A stretch of 64,000 nucleotides of DNA from CALLPQ01 sp038531745 (GTDB lineage: Bacteria > Pseudomonadota > Alphaproteobacteria > Caulobacterales > Parvularculaceae), in NCBI GenBank assembly GCA_038531745.1, contig JBCBBJ010000016.1, positions 1 to 64,000 on the forward strand. Reading direction: 5' to 3'. Shown in pieces: positions 34,249-42,497 of this stretch; the stretch's first letter is position 1; each line of letters begins with the position of its first letter. Position numbers and translations under genes: made by a program. The notes under the pieces are model-generated. The model worked only from the letters and a program-made list of their open reading frames with translations. It did no database searches and had not been told where the DNA came from.

Positions 34249-35212
34249 AGAGCATCCAATAGCAATTGTTCATGCGCCGGGCCTCGCCACCAGCGTGCAG
34301 GATCTTGGTCGGCGGGGGGGCGAAGTTTTTGGTTTGTCCCGAGGCGGGGCGGCAGATATGGTCAGCGCTGCGCTTGCAAACAGAGCACTAGCGAACCCCT
34401 CGGACGCTTGCGTTCTTGAGTGTACCCTTGTTGGACCAGAACTTGAATTTTTAAGCAGTACCCAGATTGTTTTTGCGGGGGCATCGGTAGAGGCATCGCT
34501 TAATGGCGCTCCCCTGGCGGCGCTGGTTCCCCACATGGCGGCGCGGGGGGCGCGGTTGCGCATGGGGCCAATAAATGGCGGGGCCCGGGTTTACCTTGCC
34601 GTTCAGGGCGGATGGCAGGGCGGGCTCTTTTTCGGCAGTCGCGCCACACACTTAACTGCTGGTGCTGGTGGGTATGCCGGACGAATATTGGCAGGGGGAG
34701 ACCATCTGTATGCAGAGGCGTTCGGGCCGCAATCGCGCACTGCCAATAGCAAAATGGGGCCCATATCCTTTGTTCGAAGCCTGAACCAGCCTGTTAAAAT
34801 ATTGCGGGTGACAGCGGGGCCGGAATGGCCCGTTGGGGCAGATACAGCGACGTTGGCGCAGCTAGCTGGCCCGTTTCGCGCCACCCAAGATATCAGCCGC
34901 ATGGGGATCAGGCTGAATGCGCAAGGCGACGAAATGACGATTGGCGCCGATCCTCTTACACTCCCGCCAATCATATCGGGTCCGGTTTTTCCGGGTACAG
35001 TGCAATGGCCAAACAAGGACGTGCCTATTCTGTTGGGCTGCGATTGTCAGGCAACGGGCGGCTATCCGCGTGTTATGCAGGTGATTGAGGCTGATTTACC
35101 GCTGATTGGACAGGTGCGACCTGGCGATCAGATTTGGTTCCGCGTGGTGTCGGCCGCCAAAGCATTGGCCCATCGCGCGAAGCTGAAAGCTCAATTTCCC
35201 GAGATTTTCTGA
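34238..35212 (+). CDS. pxpC: 5-oxoprolinase subunit PxpC (KipA/AHS2 family)
   Basis: The AHS2-family landmarks are VQDLGRRG, GLSRGGAADMVSAALANRAL, the ISRMGIRLN stretch near residue 225 and the PVFPGTVQWP motif near 250, matching biotin-dependent-carboxylase-like KipA/PxpC proteins. The frame is open to 34184, but the GTG at 34238 gives 324 residues, which fits the family (about 310), with an 11-base overlap with pxpB. The 3' end overlaps the end of the BCCT transporter gene on the other strand by 22 bases. The three subunits together recycle 5-oxoproline that forms from glutamine and from damaged N-termini. Confidence 0.92.
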   Translation: MRGKEHPIAIVHAPGLATSVQDLGRRGGEVFGLSRGGAADMVSAALANRALANPSDACVLECTLVGPELEFLSSTQIVFAGASVEASLNGAPLAALVPHMAARGARLRMGPINGGARVYLAVQGGWQGGLFFGSRATHLTAGAGGYAGRILAGGDHLYAEAFGPQSRTANSKMGPISFVRSLNQPVKILRVTAGPEWPVGADTATLAQLAGPFRATQDISRMGIRLNAQGDEMTIGADPLTLPPIISGPVFPGTVQWPNKDVPILLGCDCQATGGYPRVMQVIEADLPLIGQVRPGDQIWFRVVSAAKALAHRAKLKAQFPEIF

Positions 35213-36738
35213 CGGTTAGGAAAAAGCATAAGCCTGATCAGAACCGCACCGGATAGGATCAGGATCAACAGGCCGGGGACACCGCCCAGATTTGACAGAA
35301 CCCTTACCCCGTCAATGCCGGTTGTGGCGGTCATGACGAAACTCAACCCTCCAATCAACAGACCCCAAAACAGTTTTATTTTTGCAGAGACAATTTCGGT
35401 CCCCGTGCCGTCGCTTTGGTTGGATTTTAAGCAAAGGTGCGAGATGGAAAGGGTATTGGAATCCATCGCCGTCACAAAGGAGATAAACACCGTGATTAAA
35501 AAGATAATCGTGATAAATGTCGGTATGGGGAGCGTATCAAAAAGCCCATAGATTACAGCTTCAGGTCCGTTGGTCGTTAAGGCGCCCACAAGACTGCCGC
35601 CGGTTGCACGATCTGCCTCAATGGCGCCGCCGCCTAGAATGGTCATCCAGACCACACTGAACAGAGCGGGCAAGATAAGATTGAACAGGATAAATTCGCG
35701 TACGGTATATCCCACCGCGATCCGGCCGAGGAAGAGAGCGGTAATTGGTGCCCAGGCTAGCCAGTTTGCAAAGAAGTAAACGGTCCAATCGTGCACCCAC
35801 GGATCGGCCCCGCGCTCGCCAAGGGTCAGGCTCGCCGGAATGAAGCTTTTGAGATATGCAGCAAGGCCGTCGACGCCAAGGCCCACAACAGTAAGAGACG
35901 GGCCCGCAACAAAGATGAAGATGGCAAGCGCAATAAAAAGCCGGACATTCCAGTCGGAGAGAATGCGGATGCCTTTTTGCAATCCACTTAGGGAAGAAAC
36001 GATAAAAACAAGAACGATCATGATCGTCACGATCAAGGTACTGATCAATGACTGATTGATATTTGCCACCCGGTCGAGACCTGCGGTCAGTGTCATGACC
36101 CCGGCACCAAGCGCCGCGGCAACCCCGGCCACCAGGGCAAACAGCGCGAGCATGTCGAGAAGCGCACCCAACCGGTGTCTTTGCGGCCGGTCTGTTTGGC
36201 CTAAAAAGACCGCTATGATGGCTGATAATGAATAGGGTTGGGCGTGGTTATGATAGCTCAGCGCGAAGGCCAGTGTTGTCACCGCGTAAAGGGCATAAGG
36301 CGTTAGCGTCCAGTGTAAAAAGGTTGCGGAAAAGGCAAATTGCGCGGCCGCTGGCGAACGAGGGTCAATATCGGCGAAGGCGGGCGGGTTCGCATAATGG
36401 GAGATCGGCTCAGCTGTTCCCCAGAATAAGATACCTACGGCGATTGTTGTGCACAGCGTGATGGCAAACCAGTTCCAGCGCGAAAGAACCGGAACCGCGT
36501 TCGAGCCGCCAATGCGGGTGCTTCCCAAGGGGGAAACGAAGACGGCGAGGATCAACACCACAGCGGCAAAGCTTGCCGAGGTGAACAGCCAATCGAAATG
36601 GGTCAGGATAAATCGATTAGCGGCGTTGCTCGCGCTTAAAAAGCGGTCGAAATCGATAAGGCTCGCGGCGACACATCCAATGAGGATAAGCGCTGGGGGC
36701 CAGAAGACGCCGGGTCGGATCGCCCGAAAAAAGGTCAT
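35191..36738 (-). CDS. BCCT-family transporter (betaine/carnitine/choline type)
   Basis: The 515-residue inner-membrane protein has the twelve hydrophobic segments and family signatures of BCCT secondary transporters: GILFWGTAEPISHY near residues 100-115 and the long signature in ANWLAWAPITALFLGRIAVGYTVREF. Such proteins import quaternary-ammonium or betaine-like compounds with sodium ions or protons. The usual tryptophan-rich substrate motif cannot be assigned confidently by eye, so the substrate stays open. It converges with pxpC (22-base overlap) and lies 21 bases downstream of the YpfJ-like peptidase gene on the same strand. No clear ribosome-binding site precedes the ATG at 36738, so coupling to the upstream gene is possible. 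Confidence 0.9.
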   Translation of the reverse strand: MTFFRAIRPGVFWPPALILIGCVAASLIDFDRFLSASNAANRFILTHFDWLFTSASFAAVVLILAVFVSPLGSTRIGGSNAVPVLSRWNWFAITLCTTIAVGILFWGTAEPISHYANPPAFADIDPRSPAAAQFAFSATFLHWTLTPYALYAVTTLAFALSYHNHAQPYSLSAIIAVFLGQTDRPQRHRLGALLDMLALFALVAGVAAALGAGVMTLTAGLDRVANINQSLISTLIVTIMIVLVFIVSSLSGLQKGIRILSDWNVRLFIALAIFIFVAGPSLTVVGLGVDGLAAYLKSFIPASLTLGERGADPWVHDWTVYFFANWLAWAPITALFLGRIAVGYTVREFILFNLILPALFSVVWMTILGGGAIEADRATGGSLVGALTTNGPEAVIYGLFDTLPIPTFITIIFLITVFISFVTAMDSNTLSISHLCLKSNQSDGTGTEIVSAKIKLFWGLLIGGLSFVMTATTGIDGVRVLSNLGGVPGLLILILSGAVLIRLMLFPNRQKISGN

Positions 36739-36759
36739 GGGTGCACTGGTTCCAACCGC

Positions 36760-37641
36760 TTACCGCGATCCGCGCTGGAATGTTTCGCAGCTTTCCACAT
36801 TGCCAATTTGCAGACCTGTGCGGAACCAGCGGACCCGTTGCTGGGCGCTACCATGGGTGAAGCTTTCCTGATTGACCCGCCGACCGGCTTGGCGTTGCAA
36901 GGTGTCATCGCCAATGGCCGTGGCGGCATTAAGCGCTTCCTCCACGTCACCTTCCTGAAGGATGTTGCCATATTTGGCGCTGCGGTCCGCATGGAATGCC
37001 CAGACGCCCGCGTAACAATCGGCCTGTAGCTCCATTTGTACCTGAAGAGCATTCTGGTTGACTTTATTGGTGCGAGATTGGGCCTCTCTGACTTGCCTGG
37101 ACGTACCGGTAATCGTCTGAATATGGTGACCAACCTCATGGGCGATCACATAAGCTTGCGCGAAGTCACCGGGGGCCCCGAATCGGCGCGCCAGCTCATC
37201 GAAAAAAGCGAGGTCGAAATAAATCTTGCGATCAGCCGGGCAGTAGAAAGGCCCGGACGCCGCCGTGGCCGGGCCGCAGCCTGAATTGGTATTTTTCTCA
37301 AAGACCACAACCGCGGGCGGCACATAGCGGCTGCCCCTTTGGGCGAACAGCCGGGTCCAGACATCTTCGGTTGAGCCAACAATGGCAGTGACAAAATCCT
37401 GTTCCTGGGTAGTCGCTTCGCGCGAAACACTGCCGCCACCACCGCCGGTGATGAGACCGAGGGGATTGAGCCCCATCTGCTGGGCCACAAACAAGGCGCC
37501 AACGGCAACCACAACACCGCCAATACCAAACCGGCTAAAAATAAAGCGGACCAACAAAAACGCAGCGCCAGTCATGCCAGCCCCGGCGGCACCTTTGCGA
37601 AATTCCACATTGTCGCTGCGCCGACGATTATCCCACCGCAT
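36760..37641 (-). CDS. ypfJ: YpfJ-family putative neutral zinc metallopeptidase
   Basis: The 293-residue protein has the YpfJ layout: the N-terminus MRWDNRRRSDNVE, one membrane segment (about 35-55), a Gly-rich linker (about 65-72) and a periplasmic peptidase domain with the zincin motif HEVGHHIQ (His168, Glu169, His172). CGPATAASGPFYCPAD precedes it, and a downstream Glu in ELQADCYAGVWA is the expected third zinc ligand. Function in other bacteria is poorly known. The ATG at 37641 has a textbook AGGAGG site. It is followed after 21 bases by the BCCT gene. Confidence 0.93.
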   Translation of the reverse strand: MRWDNRRRSDNVEFRKGAAGAGMTGAAFLLVRFIFSRFGIGGVVVAVGALFVAQQMGLNPLGLITGGGGGSVSREATTQEQDFVTAIVGSTEDVWTRLFAQRGSRYVPPAVVVFEKNTNSGCGPATAASGPFYCPADRKIYFDLAFFDELARRFGAPGDFAQAYVIAHEVGHHIQTITGTSRQVREAQSRTNKVNQNALQVQMELQADCYAGVWAFHADRSAKYGNILQEGDVEEALNAATAIGDDTLQRQAGRRVNQESFTHGSAQQRVRWFRTGLQIGNVESCETFQRGSR

Positions 37642-37924
37642 CGGTTCCCTCCTTTTTCAGCCCTGTTTGCGCGAATTCCGCGCCCCTTAAATGCTGTTAG
37701 AACAAGCCAATTGCGGCTTGTCGACCCCTTCCCGGGCGCCTGTACCAACCTCAAAAAGGCGAGAATGCGCCAATTGGCGGACGTATTCGCGCAACAATTG
37801 CCAAAATCAGCCGTTCGGCCCCGATCCTTCCATTGTGCTCGTGCGGGTCTGGCCGTTATAATCTTCGTGGGAATGGACGAGCGCGTTGGCAGCTGACCGA
37901 CAGATCGATCTGGAGTGAGTGGGT

Positions 37925-39802
37925 ATGGTTTTCGGTTGGGGTAAAAAATCAGATACGACGAAGGCAGATCGCATCGCCGAAACGCCTGATAGCCGTTCTG
38001 GCGATCCTTATGACAACACCAATCACCAATTTATTGATGAGACGGCGCACGGTGCCGATCTAACGCCCGGTGAGAACCAAAACGCGGCCCCATCGCCGGG
38101 TACGCCTGAAACCAAGGCACCATCCAAAGCAACATCGAAGCCAGATGGCGCAGACAGAACGCTGTCTTTTTCGGAGCGGATGCGCGCCGCGCAAGATGAT
38201 CTGTATACCAATGCTGGACCCGGCAACTTACCCCACTACCAGCCCTCGCCTCAACCATCGTCAGATGGGCACTCGCCGCGAACCTCAGCGCCAGGCGACG
38301 CCGCAAATGACCGTACCGACTTTGCGCAAGGTCATCTTCATGCGGCCCATTCCAACGCCAATTTTTCCCATCACCACGGCGCGCTACCGAACGGCGCCTA
38401 TGGGTATGATCGACCGCTGCGCTCAATGACGGGGGACGTGACCCGTCTTGGCGCCGCCCTTTTTACGGCAATGCTCTTTGGGCTGATGATTGCAAATCCA
38501 GGCGATAGCAGTTCAGTTGTCAAGCGTATTGCCGGGGCAAACCCTCTCACCAGTGCAGCATTATCTGACCGGGCGTGTCGCACGGGGCAGGCGATGCTGA
38601 CCAGCGATTTCACCAGTTTTGACAATGTACTGAGTATCTCGCCCTTAGGCACCGTTACGGCGCCGGGCGAAATTCTGCCGGTACCTTATATCCGCATCAA
38701 TACCAAAAATGACGGGACACCATTTAACCGCAGGGTGACGGCGGCGCTGGCCCCCGCCACCGTTGATGTGACAGCGATTGAGCGGCGCTGGGTCGCGGGC
38801 GAAGATGGCGCGGCGAGGCAAACCGCGTGGACGGTGCACATGAAGCCGTGTGCGGGTGTTGAAATTATCTACGATCGGCTTGATGCGTTGGCGCCCATGT
38901 TGATCGAAAAAGCTGGCGGTCTCGCGACATTCACAGAAATCGGAGGCCCCGATCACCTCGCAAAGCAAACGGCGATTCGCCTTTCAGCGGGGATGAGCCT
39001 TGGCACAGCCGATGGGTTTGATGTTGCGGTCCATGATGCTTCGGTTGAAGACCGCACGCTCGCGCGGCCTGAACGGTACCGGCACGATCACTATGCACGG
39101 GCAACGCTGTTTAATATATCGCCGGAATTGTTGGACGCGATTACCCCCGATGATACAAAAGCGCAGTGTGCCCTTGATTATTTGCGTACGGAAGACCGCG
39201 CGGTCTGGTCAAGAAAATTGGGTGATGCTTGGGGCATCCGGCGCGCCAAAGGGGAAAATGCCTGTCGTACCGCATTGATTGATCTTCCGGGGACAGCGCA
39301 AGGGGCATGGTATACGGACGCGGCCCATAATGGTGCGACGACGAAAGTCAGCGCCGTTGCATTAGCCCCCGATACCATAAATCCTGATCGTCTTGTCTTT
39401 GCCTTGCATGGGCGCCTGCCGTCTTTAACTGCTGGCATGGTCGGCCACGCGGCGCACAAAGCATTCGGCGAGACCACAGCAAAAACGACGCCCGCTTCAT
39501 CAAGCGCTGCCCCGGCTGACGTTCGATTTGTTACCTTCCAAAAGGGTAACGGCTTGATCAACCGCCCCTTTGACGAGATCCGCGACGAGCAGATTTATTG
39601 CTACGAAAAGATGCGGGTGAATTTTATTGGTGAGCGTATTAATGGCGTTTTGCTTTTGCAAAAATCTGTGTCTGATCAGGGTGGGGCGGGCAATACCCAA
39701 AACGATGTACTGGCCATTGAAGCGCGTTCGGACTTCGCATCTTGCATAGACGTGCCGCTCGGCACTAAACTTTCGGCAAAAGCCACCGGCTTTTTTCGCT
39801 AA
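37925..39802 (+). CDS. hypothetical single-pass membrane protein with long disordered N-terminus
   Basis: I do not recognise a family. The ATG at 37925, nine bases after GGAG, gives 625 residues. Residues 1-170 are hydrophilic, rich in Asp, Pro, Thr, His and Ser, and look disordered. About 174-192 is one membrane segment (LGAALFTAMLFGLMIANPG). The remaining 430 residues are a mixed alpha/beta domain with a few cysteines, including CRTGQAML, MKPCAG, AQCALDYL and FASCIDVPLG. With positive residues before the span, the large C-terminal domain should be periplasmic and the tail cytoplasmic. It is a single-gene unit between ypfJ and the Arg/Asp repeat protein. Codon use resembles neighbours, so it is probably expressed. 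Confidence 0.6.
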   Translation: MVFGWGKKSDTTKADRIAETPDSRSGDPYDNTNHQFIDETAHGADLTPGENQNAAPSPGTPETKAPSKATSKPDGADRTLSFSERMRAAQDDLYTNAGPGNLPHYQPSPQPSSDGHSPRTSAPGDAANDRTDFAQGHLHAAHSNANFSHHHGALPNGAYGYDRPLRSMTGDVTRLGAALFTAMLFGLMIANPGDSSSVVKRIAGANPLTSAALSDRACRTGQAMLTSDFTSFDNVLSISPLGTVTAPGEILPVPYIRINTKNDGTPFNRRVTAALAPATVDVTAIERRWVAGEDGAARQTAWTVHMKPCAGVEIIYDRLDALAPMLIEKAGGLATFTEIGGPDHLAKQTAIRLSAGMSLGTADGFDVAVHDASVEDRTLARPERYRHDHYARATLFNISPELLDAITPDDTKAQCALDYLRTEDRAVWSRKLGDAWGIRRAKGENACRTALIDLPGTAQGAWYTDAAHNGATTKVSAVALAPDTINPDRLVFALHGRLPSLTAGMVGHAAHKAFGETTAKTTPASSSAAPADVRFVTFQKGNGLINRPFDEIRDEQIYCYEKMRVNFIGERINGVLLLQKSVSDQGGAGNTQNDVLAIEARSDFASCIDVPLGTKLSAKATGFFR

Positions 39803-40088
39803 GATAGAGGCTTTATTTCCTTAGTTGGCGACCGCCACGGAACCCTTGGAAAGACGAGCCCGAATTAGGGTATTGGTGCCTTAATCCGGTCAAAGAGTAG
39901 GGTTAACGTCTCCTTAACAAGTTGTGTTCCCAACCACGGGCGAGGGCGCGCCTGATTGTTTTTACCGATGTAAAGTCACCGGTAAAAGCACGTGTACCGA
40001 TTACTGGGAAGCCGAATACGAATGAGTCGTAATCGGTGGCCACTTAATGGTCAAACTGCTCTGAGCCCCCGAAATGAGGATAACCTCT
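39803..40088. promoter_or_regulatory. upstream region of the Arg/Asp repeat gene with inverted repeat
   Basis: No gene is seen. The half-sites TTTTACCG (39960-39967) and CGGTAAAA (39980-39987) form a perfect 8-base inverted repeat with a 12-base spacer, a geometry compatible with a dimeric regulator. The GAGGA ribosome-binding site of the next gene lies at its right end. Confidence 0.4.
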
Positions 40089-40991
40089 ATGTTGAAAGGC
40101 ATGAAACCTAATATAATCAGGGGAATGGGTGCGCTGGCCATGCCTCTAATTTTTTCGGTTTTCGGCGCACACGCGGCCGCCCACGGGCCAAATGACAGTG
40201 GTGGACATTTTCTGAGTCTGACCACGGTAGGTGTTTCAAGTGCTGCCGTGGTTCAGGATCGCGATCGAAGCCGCGATCAGCGTTCAGATCGACGCCGCTC
40301 TGATCGACGAAGCGATCGGCGCTCAGATCGACGCAGTGATCGCCGTGATGCAAGACGTGATGGTCGTTCGCGCGACCGGAGCGAGCGCAGCCGCCGCCGT
40401 GATGACCGCGCACGCGGTGATAGCCGCCGTCGTGATAATCGGCAGTCAGACAATCGGCGCCGGGATGACAGACGTTTTGATAATCGCCGCGGCGACAACC
40501 GCCGTGCAGATCGCCGCCGTGGTGATCGACGCCATGCCGATGCGCGCCGGGATCGCCGTAATGATCGTAACTATCGTGCTGATCGGCGTGATCGCCGTTA
40601 TGACCGCAGTCGGGATCGTAGCCGGGACGTCCGTCGCCGTGATCGCAATCGCTATTATCGCGATCGCTACCAGTCGCGCCGTACCTATGCCCGCCGTTCG
40701 TTTCGTGGCCAACGGTTTGGCCATGGCTATAGTGCGCGCTCCGGACATGGTTACTTCTGTGCCGACCACAACGCCTTCCATTATTTCGCCGGGTTTGATC
40801 CCTTTGGCTTTGCCCGGGTAGCGACCTACGGGCGATCGGGCTATCGCTATGCGGCGTCCTGTTATCCGGTGGAAAAGGTAGATTTTCACCGCGGGCGACG
40901 CGCCCTCATTGGCGGTATCCTGTGTTATGACGGCTATGACCGGCCCTACATCAAACGCGGCAGTCGCTATGTGAAACGCTTTTATCGCTAG
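40089..40991 (+). CDS. exported Arg/Asp-repeat protein with conserved C-terminal domain
   Basis: The 300-residue precursor starts at the ATG at 40089 (GAGGATAA site) and has a clear signal peptide ending near GAHAAAHG. Residues about 57-215 are almost wholly Arg and Asp with some Ser, Asn, Ala and Gly, in tandem or near-tandem units such as SDRR, RRDD and DNRR; this makes a strongly charged, very basic, probably disordered tract. The last 85 residues are different: aromatic and glycine rich, with two cysteines (GYFCADHN, AASCYP) plus GGILCYDGYD and a closing GSRYVKRFYR, a pattern I associate with small alphaproteobacterial envelope proteins. The function is unknown; binding to acidic polymers such as DNA, LPS or polyphosphate is a guess. 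It is single-copy here, with a terminator at 41033. Confidence 0.72.
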   Translation: MLKGMKPNIIRGMGALAMPLIFSVFGAHAAAHGPNDSGGHFLSLTTVGVSSAAVVQDRDRSRDQRSDRRRSDRRSDRRSDRRSDRRDARRDGRSRDRSERSRRRDDRARGDSRRRDNRQSDNRRRDDRRFDNRRGDNRRADRRRGDRRHADARRDRRNDRNYRADRRDRRYDRSRDRSRDVRRRDRNRYYRDRYQSRRTYARRSFRGQRFGHGYSARSGHGYFCADHNAFHYFAGFDPFGFARVATYGRSGYRYAASCYPVEKVDFHRGRRALIGGILCYDGYDRPYIKRGSRYVKRFYR

Positions 40992-41032
40992 GCCGATTGG
41001 GTCGTTGTCATCATAGGCAAGCGCCAACAATT

Positions 41033-41060
41033 CCCCGCCCTGAACCAGGGCAGGGTTTTT
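41033..41060 (+). terminator. intrinsic terminator after the Arg/Asp repeat gene
   Basis: A GCCCTG-AAC-CAGGGC hairpin, extended by three more G-C pairs beyond one mismatch, is followed by TTTTT. It lies about 40 bases after the stop at 40991. Confidence 0.78.
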
Positions 41061-41157
41061 CGTTCCACGAGCCTTTGGCGGCCTTTGGCCAAGGAGATTT
41101 TGGCGACGCATTGACGAAAATGACCGACTCTGCGCTTGTGGACAGAAAAGTTCGGTT

Positions 41158-42429
41158 ATGAATCACGGTCTCTTTTTCCCCCTGCATCGCCGCCTGCGGG
41201 TCGCTGTTTTTGCGATGACCGTCGCTATTTGCACGGCATCCTCTGCGGCAATAACCCAGACAGGGCAAGACAGTCGCACAGACGCCAACCGCCCGGCAAA
41301 CCGACTTCAAGATGTGCAAATCGGCGAGAAAGACCAGGTCACACGCGTTGCGCTGATCTGTTTGCGGCCATGCCCGGTGACCCAGCAGGGGGAGCAGTTT
41401 CTGGTTGCCGGATTATCTGAAACGGCGACGCTTGCGATTGACGGCACCAGCAAAAATGCCCGCGCCCTTGTATTTACGCCAATCAAGAACCCCAAGGGCG
41501 CGGCCGGTGAACCAGGCAGTTTGCTATCCATTGCCAGCGAAAAGGCTCTCTTGCGAACCCATATTGGGGCCTGCACGGCAAGCGGTGCACCGGCAACCTG
41601 CCTCGATCTTGAGTTTTCGCGAAAGCCCTATGCGCGCGATAACACGGTTTCGCGAGCGGTGCGCCAAACGACGAAACCAATCGGCCCGACTCCAAGCGAT
41701 GATAAAATCAACCAGGCGTCCGCCGTTGCGTTGGCAACAGGATCGGGCCAGCGCGTGTCAGCACCTGGGATCGCGAGCCCGTCTGAAGCAGGATCGTCCC
41801 GCTCTTTGGCGTCTTCACCAACTGCGCCCCCACCGACTGCGCCCCCACCGACTGCGCCCTTGCCAGCTGCGCCCTCATTGGCACCGCGATCATCACCGCA
41901 GCGGATCGCCCTCGCCGCAACTTTACGAAATCCGGCATCACCCCTGCGGCTAACGCCTCTGCGCCCCACCTCGCAAGCCGCCAAGCCACAAGCGAGCGGT
42001 AACACACCGGTAGTGACCACCGCTGCACCCACATCTCCGGGAACGGTTTTGCGGCCGGTGGAAACGGACAGGGTGCTCGCCCGCGTTGACTTCCGTGCCT
42101 TTGCCGAAACCGTCCTCAATACGCAATTTGACCGTGATCGGTGTGATGGTGCCCAAAAAACCTTGGACGCTGACGCTTGGGCGCTTGGCTCCATGGGGGT
42201 TGTGGGGTTTTGCCAGGCTGCCGCCGGACAGTTCTCTGAGGCGGAAGATATTTTCAAACGGCTGCTAACCCTTCAGCCAGAGAATTATGAGGCGCTCGTG
42301 GGGCGCGCCTTGATTGCCGGTGTGGCGGGTGAAACCGGTGTTGCGCTCAAATTTCTTAATGAGGCGCTGGCCCTTAATCCGCCCAATGCCCTGGCGAAAA
42401 GAATTGAGGGTGTGGTGGCCGCCCTGTAA
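41158..42429 (+). CDS. exported TPR-containing hypothetical protein with Thr-Ala-Pro repeat
   Basis: The 423-residue precursor has a signal peptide (about 1-33, hydrophobic VAVFAMTVAICTASSA). Residues about 160-300 are a low-complexity Pro/Ala/Ser/Thr linker with a short tandem repeat TAPPP (DNA units of 15 bases at 41821-41880). The C-terminal 110 residues carry two TPR-like helices, ending with YEALVGRALIAG and ALKFLNEALALNPPNA. The N-terminal 120 residues contain cysteines in ICLRPCPVT and HIGACTASG with no family I recognise. It is an envelope protein of unknown job. It lies 68 bases before glyQ on the same strand. Confidence 0.65.
   Translation: MNHGLFFPLHRRLRVAVFAMTVAICTASSAAITQTGQDSRTDANRPANRLQDVQIGEKDQVTRVALICLRPCPVTQQGEQFLVAGLSETATLAIDGTSKNARALVFTPIKNPKGAAGEPGSLLSIASEKALLRTHIGACTASGAPATCLDLEFSRKPYARDNTVSRAVRQTTKPIGPTPSDDKINQASAVALATGSGQRVSAPGIASPSEAGSSRSLASSPTAPPPTAPPPTAPLPAAPSLAPRSSPQRIALAATLRNPASPLRLTPLRPTSQAAKPQASGNTPVVTTAAPTSPGTVLRPVETDRVLARVDFRAFAETVLNTQFDRDRCDGAQKTLDADAWALGSMGVVGFCQAAAGQFSEAEDIFKRLLTLQPENYEALVGRALIAGVAGETGVALKFLNEALALNPPNALAKRIEGVVAAL
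41821..41880 (+). repeat. four 15-base tandem units encoding TAPPP-like repeats
   Basis: Two exact copies of ACTGCGCCCCCACCG (41821-41850) are followed by two degenerate copies (41851-41880). They code TAPPP, TAPPP, TAPLP and AAPSL inside the linker of the host gene. The in-frame unit length means copy-number change would lengthen the linker without a frameshift. Confidence 0.85.
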
Positions 42430-42497
42430 GGGAAGGTGAAGCAACCGCGCGCATCCGATCGGTCGCTCCGAAATTCAGTCTCAAAAAAGACCTGGCC

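Noticed and set aside
40231..40821. Long hydrophobic frame (196 residues) overlapping the Arg/Asp repeat gene
   Set aside because: It is the out-of-frame reading of GAT-CGN repeats, which gives Ile/Ala/Val strings; no ribosome-binding site and no family. The Arg/Asp frame has the signal peptide and conserved C-terminus.
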